The position numbers and the translations under genes are program-made. A model generated the notes under the pieces. That model was not told the DNA's origin, did not search any database, and was given only the letters and a program-made list of their open reading frames with translations. Of a stretch of DNA of 64,000 bases, positions 8,310-17,112 are shown one piece after another. Source of the stretch: Thioalkalivibrio sp. K90mix (lineage in GTDB: Bacteria; Pseudomonadota; Gammaproteobacteria; Ectothiorhodospirales; Ectothiorhodospiraceae); contig NC_013889.1 of the NCBI RefSeq assembly GCF_000025545.1, positions 1,047,501-1,111,500 on the forward strand. Direction: 5' to 3'. Position 1 is the stretch's first letter; each line of letters opens with the position of its first letter.

Positions 8310-8513
8310 TCAGCGGAAGATCTCGCCAGGTTTCATGCCCAAGCTCTTCAGCACCATGGCCAGCGGGCAGAATCCGGTAAAGGCAGACTGGATCAGGTGG
8401 ACGCCGATGAATACCGTCAGCAGCAGCCACCATCCACTGGCGGCCCAGGTCAGCAAGGCGCTGATCAGGACGACGATCCCGGCGAAGACCAGGAAAAAGC
8501 GATCAAGATTCAT
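8310..8513 (-). CDS. DUF2892 small inner-membrane protein, second copy
   Basis: A 67-residue paralogue of the neighbouring protein: two helices (RFFLVFAGIVVLISALLTWA and WWLLLTVFIGVHLIQSAFTGF) and the same tail, CPLAMVLKSLGMKPGEIF. The single Cys after FTGF is conserved in both copies. The start at 8513 has GGGAGGG at good spacing. Such proteins are usually found near rhodaneses or sulfide-handling genes; here the next gene upstream is citrate synthase, so no functional partner is visible. Confidence 0.85.
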   Translation of the reverse strand: MNLDRFFLVFAGIVVLISALLTWAASGWWLLLTVFIGVHLIQSAFTGFCPLAMVLKSLGMKPGEIFR

Positions 8514-8602
8514 GGACGATCCCTCCCTTGTGTCCATTGTTTACTCAGTAGATAGCACCGGCGCTGTTGAAGGGCAAGGGAGGGGAATCACCCCGTAGGT
8601 TC

Positions 8603-9907
8603 CTACCGTTCCTCGATCGCGATGTATTCGCGCGAAGGGTGCCCGGTGTAGAGCTGGCGCGGACGGCCAATGCGCGATTCCGGGTCCTGCATCATCTCGT
8701 TCCAGTGCGAGATCCAGCCCACCGTACGGGCCAGCGCAAAGATCACGGTGAACATGTTCAGCGGGATCCCCATCGCGCGCAGGATGATGCCGGAGTAGAA
8801 ATCGACGTTCGGATAAAGCTTGCGCTCGATGAAGTAGTCATCCTCCATCGCGATACGCTCCAGTTCCATCGCGACGTCGAACAGCGGCTGGTTGTCGGCG
8901 CCCATATCGCCCATCTCGGCCAGCAGTTCGTGGCACATCTTGCGGATGATCTTCGCGCGCGGATCGTAGTTCTTGTACACCCGGTGGCCGAAGCCCATCA
9001 GGCGGAACGGGTCGTTCTTGTCCTTCGCGCGGGCGACGAAGTCCTGCACGCTCTTGTCGGAGTTCACAATCTCCTCGAGCATGCGCACGACCTTCTCGTT
9101 CGCACCGCCGTGCAGCGGGCCCCACAGCGAGGCGATGCCGGCCGAGATCGCGGCAAACGGGTTGGCCTCGGAGGAGCCGGACAGGCGCACGGTGGAGGTC
9201 GAGGCGTTCTGCTCGTGGTCGGCGTGAAGGATCAGGATCAGGTCCAGCGCGCGCACGAACACGGGGTTTGGCTGGTAGGGCTCGCTGGGCACGCCGAACA
9301 TCATCGACAGGAAATTGGCGGTGTATGACAGGTTGTTGTCCGGATACATGAACGGCTGGCCGTGGGCGTACTTGTACGACCAGGCGGCGATGGTGGGCAT
9401 CTTGGAGATCAGTCGGTGCGCGGCAATGCGGCGGTGCTCCGGGTTATGCACGTCGACGTTGTCGTGATAGAAGGCCGACAGCGCGCCCACCACGCCGACC
9501 ATGATCGCCATCGGGTGTGCATCGTGACGGAAACCGTCGAAGAAGCGGCGCACCGCCTCGTGCAGCATCGAGTGTTCCTTGATGATGCGCGAGAAGTCGT
9601 GCAGGTCGTCGGAGGAGGGCAGTTCGCCGTTCAGCAGCAGGTAGCAGACCTCGAGATAGGTGCTCTCTTCCGCCAGCTGTTCGATCGGGTAACCACGGTA
9701 GAGCAGGGTGCCTTCGTCCCCGTCGATGAAGGTCACATCCGAACGGCAACTGGCCGTGGACATGAACCCGGGGTCGTAGGTGAAGTAGCCGAGTTCCTTG
9801 TACAGCGCACGGATGTCGATGCAGTTGGGCCCGTGGGCACCTTCCTGGATCGGCAGCTCGATGCTCTTGCCGGTGGTGTTGTCGGTCAGCGTGACGGTCT
9901 TGCTCAT
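8603..9907 (-). CDS. gltA: Citrate synthase
   Basis: A 434-residue TCA-cycle enzyme condensing oxaloacetate and acetyl-CoA. Length and sequence match the hexameric, NADH-regulated type II form: N-terminal domain [19 protein letters not shown], then [31 protein letters not shown]. The catalytic regions are visible: [14 protein letters not shown] and [14 protein letters not shown] (His ligands), [15 protein letters not shown], and the conserved Asp in NVDFYSGI. The start at 9907 begins the known N-terminus. It stands alone between divergently and convergently placed genes. Confidence 0.97.
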   Translation of the reverse strand: MSKTVTLTDNTTGKSIELPIQEGAHGPNCIDIRALYKELGYFTYDPGFMSTASCRSDVTFIDGDEGTLLYRGYPIEQLAEESTYLEVCYLLLNGELPSSDDLHDFSRIIKEHSMLHEAVRRFFDGFRHDAHPMAIMVGVVGALSAFYHDNVDVHNPEHRRIAAHRLISKMPTIAAWSYKYAHGQPFMYPDNNLSYTANFLSMMFGVPSEPYQPNPVFVRALDLILILHADHEQNASTSTVRLSGSSEANPFAAISAGIASLWGPLHGGANEKVVRMLEEIVNSDKSVQDFVARAKDKNDPFRLMGFGHRVYKNYDPRAKIIRKMCHELLAEMGDMGADNQPLFDVAMELERIAMEDDYFIERKLYPNVDFYSGIILRAMGIPLNMFTVIFALARTVGWISHWNEMMQDPESRIGRPRQLYTGHPSREYIAIEER

Positions 9908-10041
9908 GAAACGGCCTCGAAGATTCGCTGGGGCGCCCGAACGCGCGGAGTCTAAAAGAGCATGGTAAACCATCGACACGGGCCGGGCAGCGTCGTTCCG
10001 GACGGTTTCCCCGAATCCTGGACGGGTTCCACCACGTTATG

Positions 10042-11016
10042 TCAGTGGGCGTTGCGCTGGTTGCGCTTGTCTTCGTACATGGCCTTGTCGGCATGGGCCT
10101 GGGTGGCTTGCAGATCGCCACGTGTATCGCGCGAGCATGCCCCCAGTGCGGCGGAAACCCCGGCCTGGGAGAGGGCTTCGCGGAGGCGCCGGATGATATC
10201 CGGAACGTAGTCGATGGGTGTCTCGGGGAACAGGATCGCGAATTCGTCGCCCCCGAGGCGGGCGACTGTGTCGATGTCACGCACGGTCTCGCGCAGGACA
10301 CGACCGGCGGTTGCGATCAGCCGATCACCGGCGTCGTGCCCCTCGCTGTCGTTGACAAGCTTCAGTCCATTCAGGTCGACCATGACGACGCCAGCCGGCA
10401 GACCGTGTCGTGCACAACGATCCTCTTCTGAAGCGAGGGCGAACGACCAGCCGCGGCGGTTGTAAACGCCGGTGAGGGTGTCGGTGTGGGCCTCAAGCCT
10501 TAGCGTTTCCTGCTCGCGCTCCAGGCTGTCGACCTGATGGCGCATGTGAATCAGGGACTCGAGGGTCCCCACCGCGGCCTGGATCGGCGCGTCGTGTTCC
10601 TCCGGCGAGATGGCGATGGTTTCCGGATGGATCGCACACAGGACGCCATACAGCTGGTGATCGACGTCACGGATGGGGTAGCCGATATAACTGCTGATTG
10701 GGGCCTCGTTACCGGCCGCGGCGAGCGCTTCCAGGGCCTCGGCATACGAGGGTTCGCTGGCGGCGTCCGGTGCAATACGCGGGGCGCGGCCCTCGAGCAT
10801 GCGGATGCAGAAGGAACTGCTCCAGTCGAAGACCGAGCCGGCCTCGATGCCGTAACCGTGGTCGTCCGCGCGAACCACGATCTGTTCGTTGCCTTCCACC
10901 CGCGTCAGCATCCAGGTGTCGAGCGGGGCCAGCAAGTGCAGGAGCCGCAGCGTGTTGTCGACGCCCTGGGTGAACGAGTCGTGGGCGGCGTCGCACCGGT
11001 CGTGGGAACGTTTCAT
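10042..11016 (-). CDS. GAF-GGDEF diguanylate cyclase
   Basis: A 324-residue cytoplasmic cyclic-di-GMP synthase. Residues about 15-155 form a GAF-like sensor (WMLTRVEGNEQIVV, SFCIRMLEG, SSYIGYPI, LYGVLCAIHPE), followed by a coiled coil (SLEREQETLRLEAHTD) and the GGDEF domain from TLTGVYNRRGW with an intact RLGGDEFAIL signature. An upstream RxxD inhibitory site is not apparent. The ATG at 11016 and a GTG at 11028 are both possible. It is one of three cyclic-di-GMP enzymes in this window. Confidence 0.92.
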   Translation of the reverse strand: MKRSHDRCDAAHDSFTQGVDNTLRLLHLLAPLDTWMLTRVEGNEQIVVRADDHGYGIEAGSVFDWSSSFCIRMLEGRAPRIAPDAASEPSYAEALEALAAAGNEAPISSYIGYPIRDVDHQLYGVLCAIHPETIAISPEEHDAPIQAAVGTLESLIHMRHQVDSLEREQETLRLEAHTDTLTGVYNRRGWSFALASEEDRCARHGLPAGVVMVDLNGLKLVNDSEGHDAGDRLIATAGRVLRETVRDIDTVARLGGDEFAILFPETPIDYVPDIIRRLREALSQAGVSAALGACSRDTRGDLQATQAHADKAMYEDKRNQRNAH

Positions 11017-11140
11017 TCGATCGCGCACGGGCTTCTTGGCGATAGCCCGTTACTTTGGACTGTCGCTGCACCTTATTAGAGTGTCATCCGGACTGCAGCA
11101 ATTCCAGATTTTGTGGATGCGCGACGGGATCGGCGGCGCC

Positions 11141-12637
11141 TTACAGTCGAGGCAGGTCGGGGTGCGGGAGCTGGCCGCCATGGACGTGCTGGCGACCGAA
11201 CTCGGCGCAGCGTGCCAGTGTGGGCACCGCCTTGCCCGGGTTCAGCAGGCCGAGCGGATCGAAGGCCTGCCGCAGCCGGTGGAACTGTTCGAGTTCGAGG
11301 GGGGCGAACTGCACGCACATGCCGTCGAGCTTCTCGACGCCCACGCCGTGTTCGCCAGTAACGGTTCCACCGACGGCCACGCATAACTCCAGGATCTGCT
11401 GTCCGAAGGTCTCGGCCGTTTCCAGCTGGCCGGGCTGGTTGGCGTCGTAGAGGATCAGGGGGTGCAGGTTGCCGTCGCCGGCATGAAAGACGTTGCACAC
11501 GCCCAGGCCATGTTCGCGCGACAGCGCATTGATGCGCTCCAGCACGGTACCGAGCTGGTGACGGGGGATGGTCCCGTCCATGCAGTAGTAGTCCGGCGAG
11601 ATTCGGCCGGCGGCCGGAAAGGCGGCCTTGCGCCCGGCCCAGAACAGGGCCTGCTCCTGGGCGTCGCGCGCGGTGCGCACCTCGGTGGCGCCCAGCTCGA
11701 GCAGCTTGCGGCGCACCACCATGATGTCCTCGGAGACCTCGGCGTTGGTGCCGTCGAGCTCGCACAGCAGGATCGCGGCGGCATCCACCGGGTAGCCGGC
11801 ATGCACAAAATCCTCGGCGGCGCGGATGGCGGCGTTGTCCATCATCTCGAGGCCGGCCGGGATCAGTCCGGCCGCGATAATCCCGGCCACTGCGCGCCCG
11901 GCGGCCTCCACATCGTCGAAGCTCGCCAGCAGGACCTGGGTGCGTTCCGCACGGGGCAGCAGGCGTACCGTGACCTCGGTGACGATGCCGAGCATCCCCT
12001 CGGAGCCGATCATCAGCGCCAGCAGGTCGGGGCCCGCGGTGTCCAGGGTCTTGCCGCCCAGGCGGATGATCTCGCCATCCAGCGTGACCATTTCCAGTCC
12101 CAGCACGTTGTGCACGGTGAGGCCGTATTTCAGGCAGTGCACGCCGCCGGCGTTCTCGGCGACGTTGCCGCCAATCGAACAGGCGATCTGGGAGGAGGGG
12201 TCCGGGGCATAGTAGAGGCCCTGCGGGGCCGCCGCCTCGGAGATGGCGAGGTTGCGTACGCCGGGTTGCACGACCGCACAGCGGTTGTCGGCGTCGATCT
12301 CCAGGATGCGGTTGAAGCGGGCGAGGGACAGCAGCAATCCGGTGGCACTGGGCAAAGCCCCGCCCGAGAGTCCGGTGCCGGCCCCGCGGGGCACGATCGG
12401 GACCTGGTGCTCGCGGCACACCCGCAGGCAGGTAAGTAGTTCCTCTCGCGTGTGGGGCAGCGCGACGGCACCAGGGGTCTGGCGATAGGCGGACAGCCCG
12501 TCACATTCGTAGGTGCGGCGCTCGTGGGCCTCCAGTATCAGCCGATCCGCGGGCAGCTCTTGCTGCAAGACCGCGATCGCAGCCGCCAGCGCATCCAGCG
12601 CAGTGGAATCCGGGGGCAGGGGCTGTGCGGCACTCAT
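11141..12637 (-). CDS. glcD: Glycolate oxidase FAD-binding subunit GlcD
   Basis: A 498-residue flavoprotein of the FAD-linked oxidase (VAO) family. The FAD domain is recognised by VPRGAGTGLSGGALP, PDPSSQIACSIGGNVAENAGG and GSEGMLGIVTEVTVRLLP; the C-terminal cap by HAGDGNLHPLI and GTVTGEHGVGVEK. GlcD forms glyoxylate from glycolate together with GlcE and GlcF, but neither partner gene is adjacent; the neighbours are a diguanylate cyclase and a hydrolase. A D-lactate dehydrogenase role is possible. The start at 12637 is favoured because a reading to 12718 adds a non-conserved leader. Confidence 0.92.
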   Translation of the reverse strand: MSAAQPLPPDSTALDALAAAIAVLQQELPADRLILEAHERRTYECDGLSAYRQTPGAVALPHTREELLTCLRVCREHQVPIVPRGAGTGLSGGALPSATGLLLSLARFNRILEIDADNRCAVVQPGVRNLAISEAAAPQGLYYAPDPSSQIACSIGGNVAENAGGVHCLKYGLTVHNVLGLEMVTLDGEIIRLGGKTLDTAGPDLLALMIGSEGMLGIVTEVTVRLLPRAERTQVLLASFDDVEAAGRAVAGIIAAGLIPAGLEMMDNAAIRAAEDFVHAGYPVDAAAILLCELDGTNAEVSEDIMVVRRKLLELGATEVRTARDAQEQALFWAGRKAAFPAAGRISPDYYCMDGTIPRHQLGTVLERINALSREHGLGVCNVFHAGDGNLHPLILYDANQPGQLETAETFGQQILELCVAVGGTVTGEHGVGVEKLDGMCVQFAPLELEQFHRLRQAFDPLGLLNPGKAVPTLARCAEFGRQHVHGGQLPHPDLPRL

Positions 12638-12909
12638 GGTGTGGTCAGGGGCGTCCGGATTGGGTGATGGACCCTTCAGGTTACAGGCCGTGGGCGGCAC
12701 AGGAAATGTCCGTGTCACTTCGTGTTGTCTCTGGGGAAGAACTGATCGATGTACACACTCGCGTTGGCAACCCAGGTTTTACGAGACCAGGCGCGGTGAA
12801 GGCAGATGCAATAAACCGAGTGCGGGTTGGGAATTTTTCCTGTTGCGTGACGGTCTAGTCATTCGCGGGATTACTAGAATGATTCCAACCCCGACCCAAG
12901 GAGATTGCG

Positions 12910-13809
12910 ATGCGGTATTCATGGATCACGACGGCCTGTGCGGCCGCTGCCCTGGCTTCAGCCCCGGCGTTTGCGGCCGACAAGGTCACGCTGGAACACG
13001 ACGACCTGACCCTGATCGGTCATTTCCAGGAGGGGGCCGGCGCCTCGCCTGAAGACGGTGTGGTGCTGATGCTGCACGGCACGCTGGCCCACGGCCGCAT
13101 GGAGGTCATGCAGGCGGTCCAGGATCAACTGGCCGACCGCGGCCATAACACGCTGTCGATCAACCTGAGTTACGGGATCGACGAGCGCGAAGGCATGTTC
13201 GAATGTGATGCGCCGATCCATCATGGGGTGGACGAGCACCTGAAGGAGGTCGCCGCCTGGCAGGAATGGCTGCAGGGTGAAGGCTATGGCCCGGTCACGC
13301 TGTTCGGGCATTCGCGTGGCGGCAACCAGGTCGCGCGCTATCTGACCGAGCATGATCCGGACGACATTCGCGCGATGGTGCTGGTCGCCCCGTCGACTTT
13401 CGATGCGGACAAGGTCTCCGCCGATTACGAAGAGCAGGCCGGCGAACCACTGGGTGAGGTCCTGGCCCGAGCCCAGGAAAAGCACGATCGTGGCGACGGC
13501 TCCATGCTCGAAGGCGTGCGTTTCCTGCAGTGTGGCGAGCTGGATGTCGCGCCCCATGCGTTCCTGAGCTATTACGATCCGGCTCCGGTCCACAACACGC
13601 CCAGCGTGATCGACGGCATTCAGACCCCGACGCTGGTGGTGATCGGGTCCGAGGATGACGTGGTGGCGGATCTTCCGGAGCGGATGGATGCGGTCGAGGA
13701 CAAGGAGCACATCACCGTGAACACCGTCGATGGCGCGGATCACTTCTTCCGTGACTTCTTCGCCGACGACGTGGTGGACTTCACCGTCGATTTCCTCGAT
13801 CAGCACTGA
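12910..13809 (+). CDS. Exported alpha/beta hydrolase
   Basis: A 299-residue serine hydrolase with a clear signal peptide (MRYSWITTACAAAALASAPAF, cut after AFA). The triad is visible: nucleophile Ser in GHSRGGNQ, Asp in GSEDDVVADLP, and His in DGADHFF. The oxyanion region is VLMLHGTLAHGRME. Substrate unknown; the family includes esterases and lipases. The ribosome site is AAGGAG, 6 bases before the ATG. The gene is monocistronic and ends at a strong terminator. Confidence 0.88.
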   Translation: MRYSWITTACAAAALASAPAFAADKVTLEHDDLTLIGHFQEGAGASPEDGVVLMLHGTLAHGRMEVMQAVQDQLADRGHNTLSINLSYGIDEREGMFECDAPIHHGVDEHLKEVAAWQEWLQGEGYGPVTLFGHSRGGNQVARYLTEHDPDDIRAMVLVAPSTFDADKVSADYEEQAGEPLGEVLARAQEKHDRGDGSMLEGVRFLQCGELDVAPHAFLSYYDPAPVHNTPSVIDGIQTPTLVVIGSEDDVVADLPERMDAVEDKEHITVNTVDGADHFFRDFFADDVVDFTVDFLDQH

Positions 13810-13829
13810 TCGGCTGATCCGAGCCCATC

Positions 13830-13858
13830 AGGCCGGCCCTTTCGGGCCGGCCTTTTTT
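13830..13858 (+). terminator. Rho-independent terminator of the hydrolase gene
   Basis: A 10-bp stem AGGCCGGCCC / GGGCCGGCCT with a 4-base loop, followed by TTTTT. It lies between this gene and the convergent Mrp operon, whose last stop is 10 bp away. Confidence 0.92.
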
Positions 13859-13867
13859 GTGTGTGTC

Positions 13868-15592
13868 TCAACCGGCCCAGAGGGTCAGGTACAGGCCCAG
13901 CATCGCGGCGGCGAACAGCAGGCCAATGGTCTCCCAGCGCGTGAGTACGCGCTCGGCCAGTTCCAGCCGTTCGCGCAGCCGGTAGCGTACCCAGCGCAGG
14001 CGCGCCGGGTGGCGCCCGACGCTGATGAGTGCAGGGTGGCGGTGCCACAGGCGCTGGCCGGTCTGCGCGAGCCACTCCAGGGGCACGACAAGATCGCCTT
14101 CCGGCAGCCACGGCCGATCGCGATCCCGGGCCCATCGCCAGGCCAGCAGCCCCAACACCAGGCCGACACCGATGGGCCAGAGAAGGCTCAGGCCCGTCAG
14201 CACGACCCAAGCCGGAACCTGCTCCGGTGGGGCGACCGCGACCCCCAGCAGGGGGAAGACCAGCGACATGCACGCCAGGCCACCCCAGGCCCACCAGCGG
14301 CGGGAGTCCGCGCGCGGGGGCGCCTGTGTGCCTTGCTGTGCCTGATACCAGCGCCAGAGGAAGCGCAGCATCAGGAGCGTTGTGCCGGCGGCCGCCAGCG
14401 TCAGCGCGAATTCCGTATGAGCCATCCAGCCGGCCAGATCGGCGTCGTACAGCGGTTCCTTCAGGATGTTCTTGGCGAGTGCTCCGCTGGTCATTGGCAT
14501 CCCGGCCAGGGCGAGAGCCGGCAGCACCGCGAACAGGAAAAACGCCAGGCGGGCTGCACCACCCGCGGGGCGTTGCGTGGTCATCCCGGCGGCCAGGAAC
14601 AGCGCACCCTTGGCAAAGCCGTGGTGCACCGCGTAGAGGGTAACGGCCATCAGCAGCCAGGCCCGCAGGTCGGGCAGGACGAGCGCCAGCCCGGCCCCGG
14701 CCGTCATCAGTCCCATCTGGCTGATGCTGGAGTACGCGAGGATGGTCTTGGGACGCGACTGCACGGCCCCGGCGAGTGCGGCGAGGAAGGCCGCCGACAG
14801 ACCCAGCAGCACGAGGGTCTCGCCGAGCAGCACGTGGCCGGTCTCGTCCAGTGGCAATACCCGCAGCCAGCCCAGCAGGCCCGCCTTGATCATCGCCCCC
14901 GATAGCACGGCGCTGGCTGCGACCGGTGCGGCCGGATGGGCCAGTGGCAGCCAGAAATGCAGGGGAAGCATGCCGGCCTTGATACCGAACCCGAGCACCA
15001 GCAATGCAAGCCCCCAGCCCTCGGGCCGCGCCTCGGCGATCGCGGTCAGCCGCGTATCGCCACCCGCCTGGTGGATCGCCATTACGAAGCCGGCAAACAA
15101 CAGGATCTCGCCAACGACGGCCAGAATCAGATAGATGCGCCCGGCCCACCAGGCCTCCGCGGTATTGGAGTGCACCACCAGCCCATAGGCGGCCAGGCTC
15201 ATCAGCGAGAAGAACAGATAAAAGCTCAGGGCGTCCTGCGCGAGAATCAGGCCCAGGTTTCCGGACAGCGCGAGTAGCCAGAACACGTAGAAGCGGTGGC
15301 GCAGCGGGTCATCCTGGCGGTCGCCGAGGGCGAACAGGCCGGCGGCCAGCCACAGCCCCGAGGTGAGCGCCAGAAAGGCCTGCCCCAGGGGATCCAGCCC
15401 CAGCAGGGTGTTCAGCATCAGCCAGTCCAGGACGGCGGGTTCGACATCGCCTCCAACCGCCGCGACCACAAGACCGGGCAATGCGGCCCACGGGAGCCAG
15501 CGGTTGAATCGGGTCCGGTGTGGTCGCAGGCCGATCAGCACCGCCAGCAGCAACGGGACCAGAGGGATCGCCAGCCAGACCAGGGCGTTCAT
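13868..15592 (-). CDS. Mrp-type antiporter subunit, NuoL/M/N-like (third copy)
   Basis: A 574-residue polytopic protein of the proton-conducting NuoL/M/N superfamily and the last gene of the Mrp operon. About 14 membrane helices are seen. Conserved charges: Lys in GFGIKAGMLPLHFWLPLAHPAAP, Lys in SGAMIKAGLLGWLR, and the SSISQMG helix. An extra hydrophilic stretch (about residues 440-540) near the C-terminus precedes a final helix. Its start overlaps the preceding gene's stop (ATGA). It probably forms one of the ion channels of the complex; its position resembles an MrpD paralogue rather than canonical MrpA. Confidence 0.85.
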   Translation of the reverse strand: MNALVWLAIPLVPLLLAVLIGLRPHRTRFNRWLPWAALPGLVVAAVGGDVEPAVLDWLMLNTLLGLDPLGQAFLALTSGLWLAAGLFALGDRQDDPLRHRFYVFWLLALSGNLGLILAQDALSFYLFFSLMSLAAYGLVVHSNTAEAWWAGRIYLILAVVGEILLFAGFVMAIHQAGGDTRLTAIAEARPEGWGLALLVLGFGIKAGMLPLHFWLPLAHPAAPVAASAVLSGAMIKAGLLGWLRVLPLDETGHVLLGETLVLLGLSAAFLAALAGAVQSRPKTILAYSSISQMGLMTAGAGLALVLPDLRAWLLMAVTLYAVHHGFAKGALFLAAGMTTQRPAGGAARLAFFLFAVLPALALAGMPMTSGALAKNILKEPLYDADLAGWMAHTEFALTLAAAGTTLLMLRFLWRWYQAQQGTQAPPRADSRRWWAWGGLACMSLVFPLLGVAVAPPEQVPAWVVLTGLSLLWPIGVGLVLGLLAWRWARDRDRPWLPEGDLVVPLEWLAQTGQRLWHRHPALISVGRHPARLRWVRYRLRERLELAERVLTRWETIGLLFAAAMLGLYLTLWAG

Positions 15593-17112
15593 GGCGCGAA
15601 CCCCGGGATCGAATAGTCGCGTTCCACGATCAGGGTCACCCAGTCGAGCGGACTCAGACTCATCCCGGCCAGCAGACCGCCGAGCAGGCTCAGCGCTGCG
15701 ACGAATAACGTCGGGACGAGCAGCATCCAGTGCGTCTCGAAGCGCGTGGGGCCGCTATGCTCGACCATGTGCTCGTGCCAGGGGGTGCGGCGCTCGCCGA
15801 GCCAGCCCCGGATCACCGGTGGCAGAAAGTACGCGGCATTGAGCAGGCTGCTGGCCACGAGCACCGCCAGCACCCAGTGGAACTGGGCCTCCAGCGCGCC
15901 CAGGCCCAGATGCCATTTGGTCACGAAACCGGCGAGCGGCGGCAGCCCGATCATCCCCAGGGCGCCAAGGGTGAAGGCCAGCATGGTCAGGGGCATGCGG
16001 CGGCCTACGCCGTCCAGCTCGCTGATCTTGTGGATGCCGAGGGTCTCGGCGAAGTTGCCGGCACAGAAGAACAGCGTGATCTTGGTGATCCCCTGGTGCA
16101 CCAGATGCACCAGCCCGCCGATGACCCCCAGCGGCCCGGCCAGCGCGACCCCCAGCACGATGTACGAGACCTGGCTGACGGTGGAGAAGGCCAGCCGCTG
16201 CTTCAGGTCGTCCGTGCGCAGGGCCTGGATCGAGCCGTACAGGATGGTGATCGCGGCGATCACCACCAGTCCAGCCGCCAGCCCGAGCTCGATTGCGACC
16301 TCGGCGCCATAGACGTCGTTCACTACCCGCACGATCCCGAAGGCCCCGGCCTTGACCACCGCGACCGCGTGCAGCAGGGCGCTGACCGGGGCGGGCGCGA
16401 CCATCGCGATCGGCAGCCAGGAGTGCAGCGGTACCAGGGCCGCCTTGACCCCGAACCCGATCATCAGCATCACGAACAGGACCTTGAGCGTGGTCTCGTG
16501 TGTGGTCGCGAGGTCGCCCAGGTAGCCACCCGGCACGAAAGACTCGGCACCGGCCAGCAGGGTCAGCCAGACGATGGCGGTGAACAGCACCAGTCCGCTG
16601 GTCAGGGTGTAGGCGAGATACAGCCGTCCGGCGCGCAGGGCGGCGGGGGTGCCGCGATGCACCACCAGTGGCCAGGTGGCCAGCGTCAGCAGCTCGTAGA
16701 AGATCAGCAGTGTGATCAGGTTGCCCGACAGCGCGATCCCGACCGTGGCACTGACACAAAGGGAAAAGAACCCAAAAAAGCGGCTGCGTCGGGGCGAACC
16801 TTCCAGATACCCGATGGCGTACACGGTGGTGACGAACCACAGCACCGCCGACAGCGTGGCGAACAGCAGCGACAAAGCGTCCGCCGCAAGCACAAAGTCG
16901 ATCCCTGGCACGAGCGGAAGGACCAGGCGGTACTCGTCGCCACGCAGAACGCTCACCAAAAGCCAGCCGACCAGCACCAGCTTGGTCCCGGCCCCGCCGA
17001 GGTTCAGCAGGGTCCGCAGCCCGTAGCGCCGCTCGGGCAGGAAGAAGATCGCCAGGCCCGGGCCCAGCGAACTCATCAGGATGGCGAGGAGCAGCCAGCC
17101 GCCGTCGCTCAT
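15589..17112 (-). CDS. Mrp-type antiporter subunit, NuoL-like (second copy)
   Basis: A 507-residue membrane protein of the same superfamily. Characteristic sites: the Glu in LIFYELLTLATWPLV, the Lys in GFGVKAALVPLHSWLPIAMVAP, the Lys in AVAVVKAGAFGIVR, and FSTVSQVSYI. The start at 17112 lies in an ATGA overlap with the upstream gene; the frame is open further upstream but not conserved. Together with its two neighbours it probably provides the antiporter half-channels of a cation/proton exchanger. Confidence 0.88.
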   Translation of the reverse strand: MSDGGWLLLAILMSSLGPGLAIFFLPERRYGLRTLLNLGGAGTKLVLVGWLLVSVLRGDEYRLVLPLVPGIDFVLAADALSLLFATLSAVLWFVTTVYAIGYLEGSPRRSRFFGFFSLCVSATVGIALSGNLITLLIFYELLTLATWPLVVHRGTPAALRAGRLYLAYTLTSGLVLFTAIVWLTLLAGAESFVPGGYLGDLATTHETTLKVLFVMLMIGFGVKAALVPLHSWLPIAMVAPAPVSALLHAVAVVKAGAFGIVRVVNDVYGAEVAIELGLAAGLVVIAAITILYGSIQALRTDDLKQRLAFSTVSQVSYIVLGVALAGPLGVIGGLVHLVHQGITKITLFFCAGNFAETLGIHKISELDGVGRRMPLTMLAFTLGALGMIGLPPLAGFVTKWHLGLGALEAQFHWVLAVLVASSLLNAAYFLPPVIRGWLGERRTPWHEHMVEHSGPTRFETHWMLLVPTLFVAALSLLGGLLAGMSLSPLDWVTLIVERDYSIPGFAP

